A stretch of DNA of 12,637 nucleotides from Gammaproteobacteria bacterium (GCA_027484495.1 JAIXSW010000238.1:1-12637), one strand, 5' to 3'; shown: positions 1 through 8,047, counted from the stretch's first letter. Notes: generated from the letters alone by a model not told the origin. Numbers and translations: made by a program.

Positions 1-10
1 CAGATCCTTG

Positions 11-39
11 TAAACAGAAAGCCTGCGCAGGCAGGCTTT
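11..39 (-). terminator. Rho-independent terminator of galU-ugd
   Basis: A perfect 9-bp stem (AAAGCCTGC at 18-26 pairing with GCAGGCTTT at 31-39) closes a 4-nt loop. Read on the minus strand it is followed by a T-rich tail, TTTCTGTTT. It lies 49 bp past the ugd stop codon. The plus-strand tail (TTTATGG) is poorer in T, so the minus direction is favoured. A gene converging from outside the window could also use it. Confidence 0.65.
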
Positions 40-88
40 ATGGTATCCGTCTTGTTGTATCAACTGTGCAGCGCACAGGCACATCCCG

Positions 89-1429
<1,341 letters not shown>

Positions 1430-1432
1430 AGC

Positions 1433-2371
1433 TTAATCCTTCAGCAATTGCAGCAGTTTTTCTTTAAATTCAGCCCCGAATGAAGCGCGCAGCGCGTATT
1501 CGGCATTGGCCAGTGCATAACCGATCTTGCTGCCACAGTCATGGGACTTGCCCTTCAGGTGATAAGCTTCGATGGTTTCGAGCAACCGTAACTGATGCAA
1601 ACCGTCTGTCAGCTGAATCTCATCACCGGCACCCGGCGGTGTGTATTCCAGCAAGTCCCAAATAGTTGGCGACAATACATAACGACCGGTAATGGCAAAA
1701 TTGCTTGGCGCTTCATCAATATCCGGTTTTTCCACCATATCGCTGACCGCCACACTCTGCCCTTCGCTGAGGCTCTGACCGGCTAAATCAACCACGCCAT
1801 ACTGATTTACCAGCTCAGCAGGAACAGGTTCAACCATGATTTGGCTGTGACCGGTGTGTTCGTAGCGTTTGATCATTTCGGCCAGATTGTCTTTTTTCAG
1901 ATTGGCCCGGTACTGATCGATGATGACGTCTGGTAACAACACGGCAAATGGATGGTTCCGCACCACCGGACGCGCGCACAAAATCGCATGGCCAAGGCCC
2001 AATGCATGCGGCTGACGCACAGAAATGATCGTGACATTTTTTGGTGTGATATTGCGCACTTCGTCAAGTAACTGGCGTTTCACCCGCCGTTCCAGCGTGG
2101 CTTCAAGCTCAAACGACGTATCAAAATGGTTTTCAATGCTGTTTTTTGACGAGTGCGTCACCAGCACGATCTCGGTGATGCCGGCCGCCACCGCTTCCTG
2201 CACCACATATTGGATCAGTGGTTTGTCGACGATTGGCAGCATTTCTTTGGGCATCGCTTTGGTCGCCGGCAACATCCGGGTGCCTAGACCTGCAACCGGG
2301 ATCACCGCACGGGTCACCGCGTGATCAGAGACAACAGGCGCGGCGGCCTTTCTTAAGAGTTTAGGTTCCAT
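1433..2371 (-). CDS. galU: UTP--glucose-1-phosphate uridylyltransferase
   Basis: Cytosolic nucleotidyltransferase making UDP-glucose and pyrophosphate from glucose-1-phosphate and UTP. I call ATG at 2371 as the start, giving 312 residues; the frame stays open to 2458, but that extension is unlike GalU N-termini. The nucleotide-binding signature AGLGTRMLPATKAMPKEMLP spans residues 27-46, followed by VDKPLIQYVV. Other hallmarks are LVTHSSKNSIENHFD, a GLGHAILCA segment, LLPDVIID, a VEKP motif, PPGAGDEIQLTD and KSHDCGSKIGY near the C-terminus. All match the E. coli GalU pattern. The SD before ATG 2371 is weak (GAG, about 6 nt away). It is the first gene of a two-gene operon with ugd and is transcribed away from lapG. 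A promoter candidate lies at 2515-2543, giving a leader of about 135 nt. Confidence 0.96.
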   Translation of the reverse strand: MEPKLLRKAAAPVVSDHAVTRAVIPVAGLGTRMLPATKAMPKEMLPIVDKPLIQYVVQEAVAAGITEIVLVTHSSKNSIENHFDTSFELEATLERRVKRQLLDEVRNITPKNVTIISVRQPHALGLGHAILCARPVVRNHPFAVLLPDVIIDQYRANLKKDNLAEMIKRYEHTGHSQIMVEPVPAELVNQYGVVDLAGQSLSEGQSVAVSDMVEKPDIDEAPSNFAITGRYVLSPTIWDLLEYTPPGAGDEIQLTDGLHQLRLLETIEAYHLKGKSHDCGSKIGYALANAEYALRASFGAEFKEKLLQLLKD

Positions 2372-2480
2372 GTGCGACTCATCTGTCTGGTTTAAAACAA
2401 GGCCAACTGTGGGCAAACAGTGCAGCCGCCAGCCAACATGCAGCAAAGGCGGCGACAAACACTGCGGTGAACCGGCTGCA

Positions 2481-2494
2481 AAACAGCGCTGTTT
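2481..2494. repeat. 14-bp perfect palindrome in galU leader
   Basis: AAACAGCGCTGTTT is fully self-complementary. It lies just downstream of the candidate galU -10 (2515-2520), around +14 to +27 of the predicted transcript. That position suits a repressor operator or a 5' leader hairpin. It is not a LexA box (CTGT-N8-ACAG). No binding protein can be named. Confidence 0.45.
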
Positions 2495-2514
2495 ACTTGC
2501 CTGAATGTCGCCGT

Positions 2515-2543
2515 TTTATACCGTTTTTGCCAGTGCCACGCAA
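2515..2543 (-). promoter_or_regulatory. Candidate sigma-70 promoter for galU-ugd
   Basis: On the minus strand, TTGCGT (-35, 2538-2543) is followed after 17 bp by TATAAA (-10, 2515-2520). The -10 matches the consensus at 5 of 6 bases and the -35 at the TTG core. Transcription would start near 2508. Prediction from sequence only. Confidence 0.4.
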
Positions 2544-2712
2544 TCGAATCAGCTGCGGTTACAGCTTAAATCTGAGCTGGGTCAAACATTTGCCGGTTTT
2601 ATCCACACAACAGGCCGCAATTTTGCGCAGACAGATCCGTTGTCACGCACAAAAGCAGTCAGCGGTTTGAGCGCGGCAACCCGCTGTGATACCCTTGATT
2701 TAATTCGCGAAT

Positions 2713-3411
2713 GTGACATCTCACCGCCGCACATTTGCCCTCAGTACAGGCAAGAAGGAATTCGTTATCAGCCGCAGCGCATTATGGCTCCCCCTGCTGT
2801 ATTTTACTCTGACGCCCAAGCCTGCGCCGGAGCAAGCGTTGCCACCCAGCTATCTGCAAGAAGCAATGAGCCAGTACGACGCGGGTGGCCGCGAACGGCT
2901 GCAGGATTTTCAGTCGCTGATCGAAGAAGGCCGCAGTGAGTCTGACTGGCAGCGCTTGCACCTGGCTAATGATTTTGCCAATCGTCATATCCGTTACCGT
3001 TCCGATCTAGACCACTGGGGTAAAAACGATTATTGGGCCACCCCGCTGGAAACGCTGGGCACTGGCGCCGGTGACTGTGAAGATTATGCCATCAGCAAAT
3101 ATTTCAGCCTGCGCGCTATGGGGGTTGCCGATGAAAAACTGCGACTGATGTACGTGCGGGCGTTGTCACGCAACGAGCCACATATGGTACTGATTTATTT
3201 TGAAACACCGGACGCCTATCCGCTGGTACTCGACAATATGGACGGCCAGATCCGTTCGGCACGCGACCGGTCGGATCTGAAACCAATTTACAGTTTTAAC
3301 GCCAGCGGTTTGTGGCTGGCCAAGGCCAGTGGTCTGGGCAAAAAGGTCAATAACGGCCGGGGCAACAGTCAGTGGACCGCCGTATTGGACAAAATTGAAC
3401 AAGGCCAGTAA
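2713..3411 (+). CDS. lapG: LapG-type periplasmic cysteine protease
   Basis: Bacterial transglutaminase-like cysteine proteinase (BTLCP). In the Pseudomonas system LapG cuts the N-terminus of a large retained adhesin and frees it from the surface when c-di-GMP is low. The frame gives 232 residues. A hydrophobic segment at about 22-33 looks like an export signal. The catalytic triad is visible as C122 (GDCEDYA), H157 (PHMVLIY) and D174 (LVLDN). D121 and E123, beside the Cys, match the calcium-binding pair known in LapG. The conserved DHWGKNDYWATPLETL stretch precedes the Cys. GTG at 2713 is the longest start but has no SD. A good AAGGA at 2755-2759 instead sits 7 nt before an ATC codon (2767), so the true N-terminus is uncertain. 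lapD follows after 81 bp, which strongly supports the assignment. Confidence 0.9.
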   Translation: MTSHRRTFALSTGKKEFVISRSALWLPLLYFTLTPKPAPEQALPPSYLQEAMSQYDAGGRERLQDFQSLIEEGRSESDWQRLHLANDFANRHIRYRSDLDHWGKNDYWATPLETLGTGAGDCEDYAISKYFSLRAMGVADEKLRLMYVRALSRNEPHMVLIYFETPDAYPLVLDNMDGQIRSARDRSDLKPIYSFNASGLWLAKASGLGKKVNNGRGNSQWTAVLDKIEQGQ

Positions 3412-3415
3412 GAAA

Positions 3416-3429
3416 AGGGTTTAAACCCT
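3416..3429. repeat. 14-bp perfect palindrome before lapD
   Basis: AGGGTTTAAACCCT is completely self-complementary and lies 5 bp after the lapG stop. It contains the whole candidate -35 hexamer of the lapD promoter (3420-3425), which is where a repressor site would be expected. It lacks a downstream T-tract, so a terminator role is unlikely. The binding factor is unknown. Confidence 0.5.
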
Positions 3430-3448
3430 GACATCTTATTGATATAAC
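3420..3448 (+). promoter_or_regulatory. Candidate sigma-70 promoter for lapD
   Basis: TTTAAA (3420-3425, 4 of 6 to consensus), a 17-bp spacer and TATAAC (3443-3448, 5 of 6). Transcription would begin near 3455, about 38 nt before the lapD ATG. The -35 is embedded in a perfect palindrome. lapD could therefore be expressed separately from lapG. Not experimentally supported. Confidence 0.42.
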
Positions 3449-3492
3449 AAGATTAACGACGGCTTTTGCCGCACTGACAGAGCAGAATAATA

Positions 3493-5574
3493 ATGACTGA
3501 ACACAGCAATTCCCGGTCGGCAACAGCGGCAGACCCACGCGGCGTCGCGCTGAGTACCCAGCTCAGTATCCTGCTTATTTTTCTCGCATTGCTGACCTTT
3601 GCTGCGACCGTGTTGGTCAGTACCAGCAATATGCGCAATTATCTCGATTCCCAGCTGGCGCAAACAGCGCAGGACACTGCCAATAGCCTCGGCCTTGCGA
3701 TCTCGCCTTATGTCGGCAATGACGATATGACGGTGGCGGATACCATGGTGTCGGCGATTTTTGATTCGGGGGCTTACTTACAGATCCGCTTTGTCGACCA
3801 GCAAAAAAATCCACTGCTGGAGCGTCAAAATGACTTAAAAGTCGACGGCGTTCCGGTCTGGTTTCTCGCGCTGTTCCCGCTCGAACCGCCAGTGATGCAA
3901 AGTGAAGTGAACGACGGCTGGCGTATCGCCGGCGCACTGAGCGTACAGGCGCATCCGGGGTATGCCTTTAAGAGTTTATGGCAACACACCAAAGCGGTGT
4001 TCTGGACCAGTTTGTTGATTTGCCTGCTGGCACTCGGCGCTGTCCATGTGCTGCTGTGGTATGTGTTAAAGCCGTTAAAAGATATCGAAAAACTGGCGCA
4101 GCATCTGGCGGAAAAACGTTTTGAACTGCTGAACTACATGCCGCTGACCAAAGAGCTGCGTGCTGTGGTGCGGGCGCTGAACCATATGGTCAGCAACGTG
4201 AAACGCAATTTCAGTGAAATGACCGATCGCGCTGAGCAACTGAATCAGCAGGTTTATCTGGACTCGTTAACTGGCCTGCCGAACCGCCGCGCTTTGTTGC
4301 AGTCTTTCAGCAGCCTGCACCAGACGCCAACGGTCGACGCCAATCAGCCTTATTTGACTTTGATAGCGCTGACCTCGTTAAAGCAGGTCAATGATCAGCA
4401 AGGTTATGCCGCCGGCGATCAATATGTGGAGAAAGCCGCCGGGTTGTTGCAACAACAGGCGCGCACGCAGGAACTGGCGCAGGTATTTCGCATCTCCGGC
4501 TCTGAGTTTGCCATCCTGACCCAGTTTGGCGAAGGCAGTGCCAGTACTTTTCAGCTGCAATTGCAGCAAACCTTCGAAATCGCCAACAGCGAGCAATATC
4601 CGCAAGGTTTTGCTGCCGTCGTGATGGCACCGCTGCAAGGCGCTGAAGAGTTGAGTTCAGTGCTGGCAAGGCTGGATGGCCTGCAGGCGCGACAACTGCA
4701 TCATCCGGCACCGGCAACGCAAAATCCGGCCGAAGCGCTGATTAATCCACTGAGCCGCAGTCACTGGCAGGAAATTCTGCATGAATTCACCCGCTCGGTG
4801 GTGTCAGATACCACGGCCGGGTTCAGCGATACCTCGTTGCAGATCTCAAAAGAGATGGCGGCGATGTTTAATCTGGAAGTACAACCGGTGTTTCAGGGCG
4901 CTCAGGTGCTCTATGCCGAGACCTTCGTCCGGTTTAATGCACGCGGTGAACAACTGGCGTCGGCCGATGTATTTGCCATGGCCGAACGCCTGGGTGTTTC
5001 ATTGTTATTGGACAAAGCGCTGGTCACTTACATTCTGAGTCAACTGCGTGGTCAAAGCAGCCACAGCTTTGCCATCAACCTGAGTAAAAGTGCATTGCAC
5101 GACAGCCAGTTCACCCGTTGGCTGGTCAATACGCTGGAAGCCAACCGCGCCTGGTTACCTAAACTGGTATTTGAAGTGAACGAACAAGCGACACTCGGCG
5201 CTATTGCCTCGGCCAATCAGTTTTTTGGCGCGTTAAAACAAGCCGGCGCCGCCATTACCATTGAGCGGTTTGGTGCCAGCTTCAGTTCGTTTCGTTACCT
5301 GCAGGGCCTGAATATCGACTTTATCAAAATCGATGGCAGTTATATTCATGCGCTGGAATCAGCTGACACGCGGTTTTTTGTCGAAACGATGACGCAAATT
5401 TGCCACGGCATTGGCATCAAGGTGATCGCTGCGCAAGTGGAACACAGCAGTCAGGCTGAGATCTGCCAGCAATTGCATGTGGATGCGTTACAAGGTCGCG
5501 CATTGCACGCGCCGGTAAGTTTTCTGCAAATTGCCGATAAAAGTGACTGCAAATTCAGCAACAATCAGTTATGA
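3493..5574 (+). CDS. lapD: LapD-type c-di-GMP receptor, degenerate GGDEF-EAL
   Basis: Inner-membrane receptor that, when bound to c-di-GMP, sequesters LapG through its periplasmic domain so that the surface adhesin is kept. The product has 693 residues. TM1 is at about 23-43 and the periplasmic LapD_MoxY_N domain at about 45-165. W143 in the DGWRIAG loop lies where the LapG-contacting Trp of Pseudomonas LapD falls. TM2 is at about 168-190 and a HAMP linker at about 190-245. The GGDEF domain (about 255-400) keeps DSLTGLPNRR but reads SGSEF (335-339) at its active site. The EAL domain (about 425-680) reads ETF (476-478) in place of EAL, ER (591-592) in place of the metal-binding DD, and AQVE in place of AEGVE. 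IKIDGS (611-616) and R480 remain. Enzyme activity is therefore unlikely while ligand binding is plausible, the usual LapD state. The SD before ATG 3493 is weak. Confidence 0.93.
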   Translation: MTEHSNSRSATAADPRGVALSTQLSILLIFLALLTFAATVLVSTSNMRNYLDSQLAQTAQDTANSLGLAISPYVGNDDMTVADTMVSAIFDSGAYLQIRFVDQQKNPLLERQNDLKVDGVPVWFLALFPLEPPVMQSEVNDGWRIAGALSVQAHPGYAFKSLWQHTKAVFWTSLLICLLALGAVHVLLWYVLKPLKDIEKLAQHLAEKRFELLNYMPLTKELRAVVRALNHMVSNVKRNFSEMTDRAEQLNQQVYLDSLTGLPNRRALLQSFSSLHQTPTVDANQPYLTLIALTSLKQVNDQQGYAAGDQYVEKAAGLLQQQARTQELAQVFRISGSEFAILTQFGEGSASTFQLQLQQTFEIANSEQYPQGFAAVVMAPLQGAEELSSVLARLDGLQARQLHHPAPATQNPAEALINPLSRSHWQEILHEFTRSVVSDTTAGFSDTSLQISKEMAAMFNLEVQPVFQGAQVLYAETFVRFNARGEQLASADVFAMAERLGVSLLLDKALVTYILSQLRGQSSHSFAINLSKSALHDSQFTRWLVNTLEANRAWLPKLVFEVNEQATLGAIASANQFFGALKQAGAAITIERFGASFSSFRYLQGLNIDFIKIDGSYIHALESADTRFFVETMTQICHGIGIKVIAAQVEHSSQAEICQQLHVDALQGRALHAPVSFLQIADKSDCKFSNNQL

Positions 5575-5594
5575 TGCAACTAATTGCATTTTTT
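5574..5594 (+). terminator. Weak hairpin plus T-tract after lapD
   Basis: ATGCAA (5574-5579) and TTGCAT (5584-5589) form a 6-bp, AT-rich stem with a 4-nt loop, followed by a run of six Ts. It begins at the last base of the lapD stop codon and ends 26 bp before the next gene. The stem is weak, so it may terminate only partly, or act as a 3' mRNA end or attenuator. Confidence 0.35.
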
Positions 5595-5620
5595 GTTCAG
5601 TTTTTATGCGAGGACCGCAT

Positions 5621-6079
5621 ATGAAAATCGTAAAAATCGCTCTGATCTCGTTAGCTGTATTCGCAGCTGCAAACACAACCGCACAACAAGCACCAGCAGA
5701 TATTGCTTCTCTGTATGCGCAGGCGCAGACAGATGGTCTTTCGATGGGTGGTTTTGTCGCAAAAATGACTGAATTAAAAACCTGTAATCCGAAACTCGCT
5801 GAGCAAGTGATTGATTTCGCGTTGGAGCAAGCTGGCAACGATCCGGTACTGGTTGAAGAAGTACTGAAAGCGGTCAATAACCAGTGTATTGACCAGGACA
5901 CGCTGACCACGTTGGCAATTGCTGCCAATATCGATCCAACACTGATCACCAACGCGCTGCAAACCGCAGCCGCAGCTGGCCCTGCTCCAGCAGCCCCTGC
6001 CATTGCTGCAACACCAGGTGGTGTTGGCGCAGGTGGTGGTACCGGCACTGGTGATACCACGCTTGCCAGCGGCAGCTAA
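5621..6079 (+). CDS. Unrecognised small secreted Ala/Gly-rich protein
   Basis: I do not recognise this 152-residue protein. ATG 5621 has a good SD (GAGGA, 6 nt away). An in-frame ATG at 5531 lies inside lapD and is rejected because it would bury the signal peptide. Residues 1-21 form a clear signal peptide (two Lys, then a hydrophobic core, Ala at the probable cleavage site before QQAPA). There is no lipobox, so a soluble periplasmic or exported protein is expected. Residues 25-113 look helical and contain two cysteines (C55, C89), possibly a disulfide. Short helical blocks alternate with NDP, DQD and IDP turns, suggesting a small helical repeat. The tail from about 115 is low complexity, Ala/Pro then Gly/Thr rich. 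TAAAAG at 115-120 resembles the di-alanine sites cut by LapG. It lies 46 bp after lapD and is closed by a strong terminator, so it may be a lapGD-linked gene; the function is unknown. Confidence 0.85.
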   Translation: MKIVKIALISLAVFAAANTTAQQAPADIASLYAQAQTDGLSMGGFVAKMTELKTCNPKLAEQVIDFALEQAGNDPVLVEEVLKAVNNQCIDQDTLTTLAIAANIDPTLITNALQTAAAAGPAPAAPAIAATPGGVGAGGGTGTGDTTLASGS

Positions 6080-6094
6080 CTAGCGTTTTTCCGG

Positions 6095-6122
6095 AAAAAG
6101 CCCCTTTGATTGGGGCTTTTTT
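6095..6122 (+). terminator. Strong Rho-independent terminator
   Basis: A 10-bp perfect stem (AAAAAGCCCC at 6095-6104 with GGGGCTTTTT at 6112-6121), a 7-nt loop and a T6 tract ending at 6122. It lies 15 bp after the stop of the small secreted protein gene and ends the lapG-lapD-small gene unit. The A-run on the 5' side makes it potentially bidirectional. Confidence 0.9.
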
Positions 6123-6159
6123 GTTCCAGGCTTATCCGCAAACTCCAGGATCTTATCGC

Positions 6160-7494
6160 ATGCAGCCGGGCACTCTGAACCGTTTGATCTTTATTCTGCT
6201 CTGTTGCATTTTAGTTTGGGCCCCTATCCCGCTGGGTTCGAACCGCCCCTGGTCATGGTCGTTACTGGAATTGTTGATTGGCAGCGCGTTTCTGCTGCAT
6301 CTGGTGCAATGTTGGCGCACCCCACAGTTCGAATTATTGCAGCGCCGCTACTGGCTGTCTGTGCTGCCCCTGCTGGTCTTGCTGCTATGGCTCACGCTGC
6401 AAAGCTTTAGTCCATGGCCGCTATTGGCGTCTGTTGATCCCTATCAGACGCAAGTCATGTTGGTAAAAACCGTGTTCTTTTTCTTGTGGTTTGTGCTGCT
6501 GCTCAGCTATGCGCAAGGCCATAAGCGGCTACGGCTGCTGGCGTTGGCGATTGTGATCGCCGGTGCGTTACAGGCGTTTTATGGCGTCGTGCTGCAGTTA
6601 TCCGGGCAAGAGCTATCGCCAGTGATTGGCATGGACGAAAACAACAAAGCGCGCGGCTCTTTTGTGTATCAAAATCACTTTGCCAACTATCTGGCCTTGG
6701 CACTGTCGGTGGCGATGGGCCTGTTATTGTCTCAGTTATCCAGCCAACGTCGCCACCGCGACTGGCGTCAGCTCAGCCGCGAAGTCCTGAGCAGTATCTT
6801 AAGTGCCAAATTTATGTTGCGTCTGGCGATGGTGCTGATGGTAGTCGGACTGGTGATGAGCCGTTCGCGCATGGGCAATGCCGCATTTTTTACCGCGTTG
6901 ATTGTGATGGCTCTGGCCGCCTTGTGGTTTTACAAAAGACCACCGGCACTGTTAAAGCCACTGGTGATCAGTATTTTGCTGCTGGATATGGTATTGATTG
7001 GTTCGATGTTCGGGCTGGAAAAACTGCAGCAGCGCTATCAGGAGACCTCTTTTGCCAGTGAAGCGCGGGATAATGTGGTTGTGGATTCAATCCCTTTGCT
7101 GCAACAGCATTTTTGGACCGGCAGTGGCGGTGGCAGCTTTTACACGGTGTTTCCGGCCGTGCAGCCTGCACCATACAGCGGCTTCTATGATCATGCTCAC
7201 AATGATTATCTGCAGTTTGCCATTGAATTAGGTGTCCCGCTGACTGCGGCATTGCTGCTATGGCTGATGTATCTGGGCTGGTCTGCATTTCAGGTGATGC
7301 GCCGGCATGAAGATAAATTGCTGCGCGGTTTGTGTTTTGGCAGTCTGATGGCGCTATGCCATATGGCGTTGCATAGCACCGTCGATTTTAGTTTGCAGGC
7401 ACCGGCCAACGCTTTGTTATTTTTAACCATCCTCGCCATCGTGGTAGTCGCCGCGCATAGCCCGAACGCTGCCAGAACAGCGTCCAGAGCCTGA
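6160..7494 (+). CDS. O-antigen ligase/polymerase family protein (Wzy_C)
   Basis: Polytopic inner-membrane protein of the O-antigen ligase/polymerase superfamily (Wzy_C). Such proteins join or polymerise undecaprenyl-linked glycans on the periplasmic side. I choose ATG 6160 (444 residues) with AGGA about 10 nt upstream; the longer frame begins at a TTG inside the preceding terminator and is unlikely. Around ten or more hydrophobic segments are visible. Family hallmarks are ARGSFVYQNHFANYL (about 164-178), SRSRMG (234-239), GSGGGSF (about 321-327) in the large periplasmic loop, and HAHNDYLQFAIELG (345-358), the most diagnostic motif. An intrinsic terminator lies 38 bp upstream, so it needs its own promoter or read-through; I see no convincing promoter. 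The neighbourhood suggests exopolysaccharide or LPS assembly. Polymerase, O-antigen ligase and protein glycosylation ligase cannot be told apart from sequence alone. Confidence 0.88.
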   Translation: MQPGTLNRLIFILLCCILVWAPIPLGSNRPWSWSLLELLIGSAFLLHLVQCWRTPQFELLQRRYWLSVLPLLVLLLWLTLQSFSPWPLLASVDPYQTQVMLVKTVFFFLWFVLLLSYAQGHKRLRLLALAIVIAGALQAFYGVVLQLSGQELSPVIGMDENNKARGSFVYQNHFANYLALALSVAMGLLLSQLSSQRRHRDWRQLSREVLSSILSAKFMLRLAMVLMVVGLVMSRSRMGNAAFFTALIVMALAALWFYKRPPALLKPLVISILLLDMVLIGSMFGLEKLQQRYQETSFASEARDNVVVDSIPLLQQHFWTGSGGGSFYTVFPAVQPAPYSGFYDHAHNDYLQFAIELGVPLTAALLLWLMYLGWSAFQVMRRHEDKLLRGLCFGSLMALCHMALHSTVDFSLQAPANALLFLTILAIVVVAAHSPNAARTASRA

Positions 7495-7509
7495 CCGAGC
7501 GCCAGGCTG

Positions 7510-8043
7510 TTAGTCCGGCGCGACGACGGCGCCCTGCCGTTGGTTAAAGGCGCTAAAACGTGCATCGAGCGTAGCCGCTTGTACCACAGCACCAAGATGA
7601 CGCCACAACAACACAACTAATTCAGCCGTACACCAGCCCTGCTGGCGCTGGTTGCGCCGAAGAAGATAACGCGATGGCGTTGCCGACTGAATTTGCCATT
7701 TCGGCAAGTCGTGCAAATAAGGACTTTGGTTATACATTTTCTGCGCTTGTTGCCAGGTGGCATCCAGCAGGATAAAACCGGCTGGCTTTGGCAAGTCTGT
7801 GCTGACCGGGCAATCAACATCAATCTGCTGTGCAGTGGCTGCCGGATACAGCAGCACATAATCGGAAGCCGCGAGATGCTGCAATAACAAAGGATCTGGC
7901 GCTTTACGCTGCCAACAAAGCTGTCGAACGGACCAGTCAGCGTGGTCCTGTGTCGTGCTTTGTGGCGCTTCTAGCAGTAAACGGCCGGTATTAGTCGGTC
8001 GCGGTAGTTCGGTGCTATGGGTCAGCAGAACCAGTTCAGGCAC
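7510..8043 (-). CDS. Short DTW-domain protein (TapT/YfiP-like)
   Basis: DTW-domain protein. Family members (E. coli TapT/YfiP, human DTWD1/2) transfer the aminocarboxypropyl group of S-adenosylmethionine to uridine in tRNA, forming acp3U. The diagnostic D-x-T-W is present as DATW at 94-97 (LLDATWQQAQKM). RPTNTGRLL (15-23) and LLYP (64-67) match the SAM-binding fold, and RRNQ...WCTAEL follows in the C-terminal part. At 177 residues it is shorter than YfiP (about 230). It begins right at the strand before RPTNTG and lacks the usual N-terminal Cys cluster. The start is GTG at 8043 with no clear SD, 4 nt after the stop of the upstream gene, so coupling is likely. It ends 15 bp from the convergent Wzy_C gene. 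The family is firm; tRNA modification is inferred. Confidence 0.85.
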   Translation of the reverse strand: MPELVLLTHSTELPRPTNTGRLLLEAPQSTTQDHADWSVRQLCWQRKAPDPLLLQHLAASDYVLLYPAATAQQIDVDCPVSTDLPKPAGFILLDATWQQAQKMYNQSPYLHDLPKWQIQSATPSRYLLRRNQRQQGWCTAELVVLLWRHLGAVVQAATLDARFSAFNQRQGAVVAPD

Positions 8044-8047
8044 GGTT

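Larger units (their letters stand above)
2372..2712. other. Divergent galU/lapG intergenic region
   Basis: This 341-bp stretch separates galU (minus) from lapG (plus). It holds a minus-strand promoter candidate (2515-2543), a 14-bp perfect palindrome (2481-2494) and a looser inverted repeat ACTGT-N6-ACAGT (2406-2421). Open frames that cross it on the plus strand (from 2467 and 2505) have no recognisable protein character and I do not call them genes. Towards lapG there are TTGAGC at 2667-2672 and TTTAAT at 2699-2704, but their spacing does not form a standard promoter pair. Confidence 0.6.

Noticed and set aside
2406..2421. ACTGT-N6-ACAGT inverted repeat resembling a LexA box
   Set aside because: The gammaproteobacterial LexA box needs eight bases between CTGT and ACAG; here there are six. 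galU is not an SOS gene.
2467..2939. Plus-strand open frames of 67 and 144 residues upstream of and overlapping lapG
   Set aside because: No family character, no convincing SD, and the second runs out of frame through the well-supported lapG coding sequence.
5569..6060. 163-residue minus-strand open frame opposite the small secreted protein gene
   Set aside because: Its Pro/Ala-rich sequence mirrors the low-complexity plus-strand gene. The plus strand has the signal peptide, SD and terminator.
7488..7512. Inverted repeat AGCCTG/CAGGCT between the convergent Wzy_C and DTW genes as a shared terminator
   Set aside because: Only 6 bp of stem and no T-tract on either side; too weak to call.
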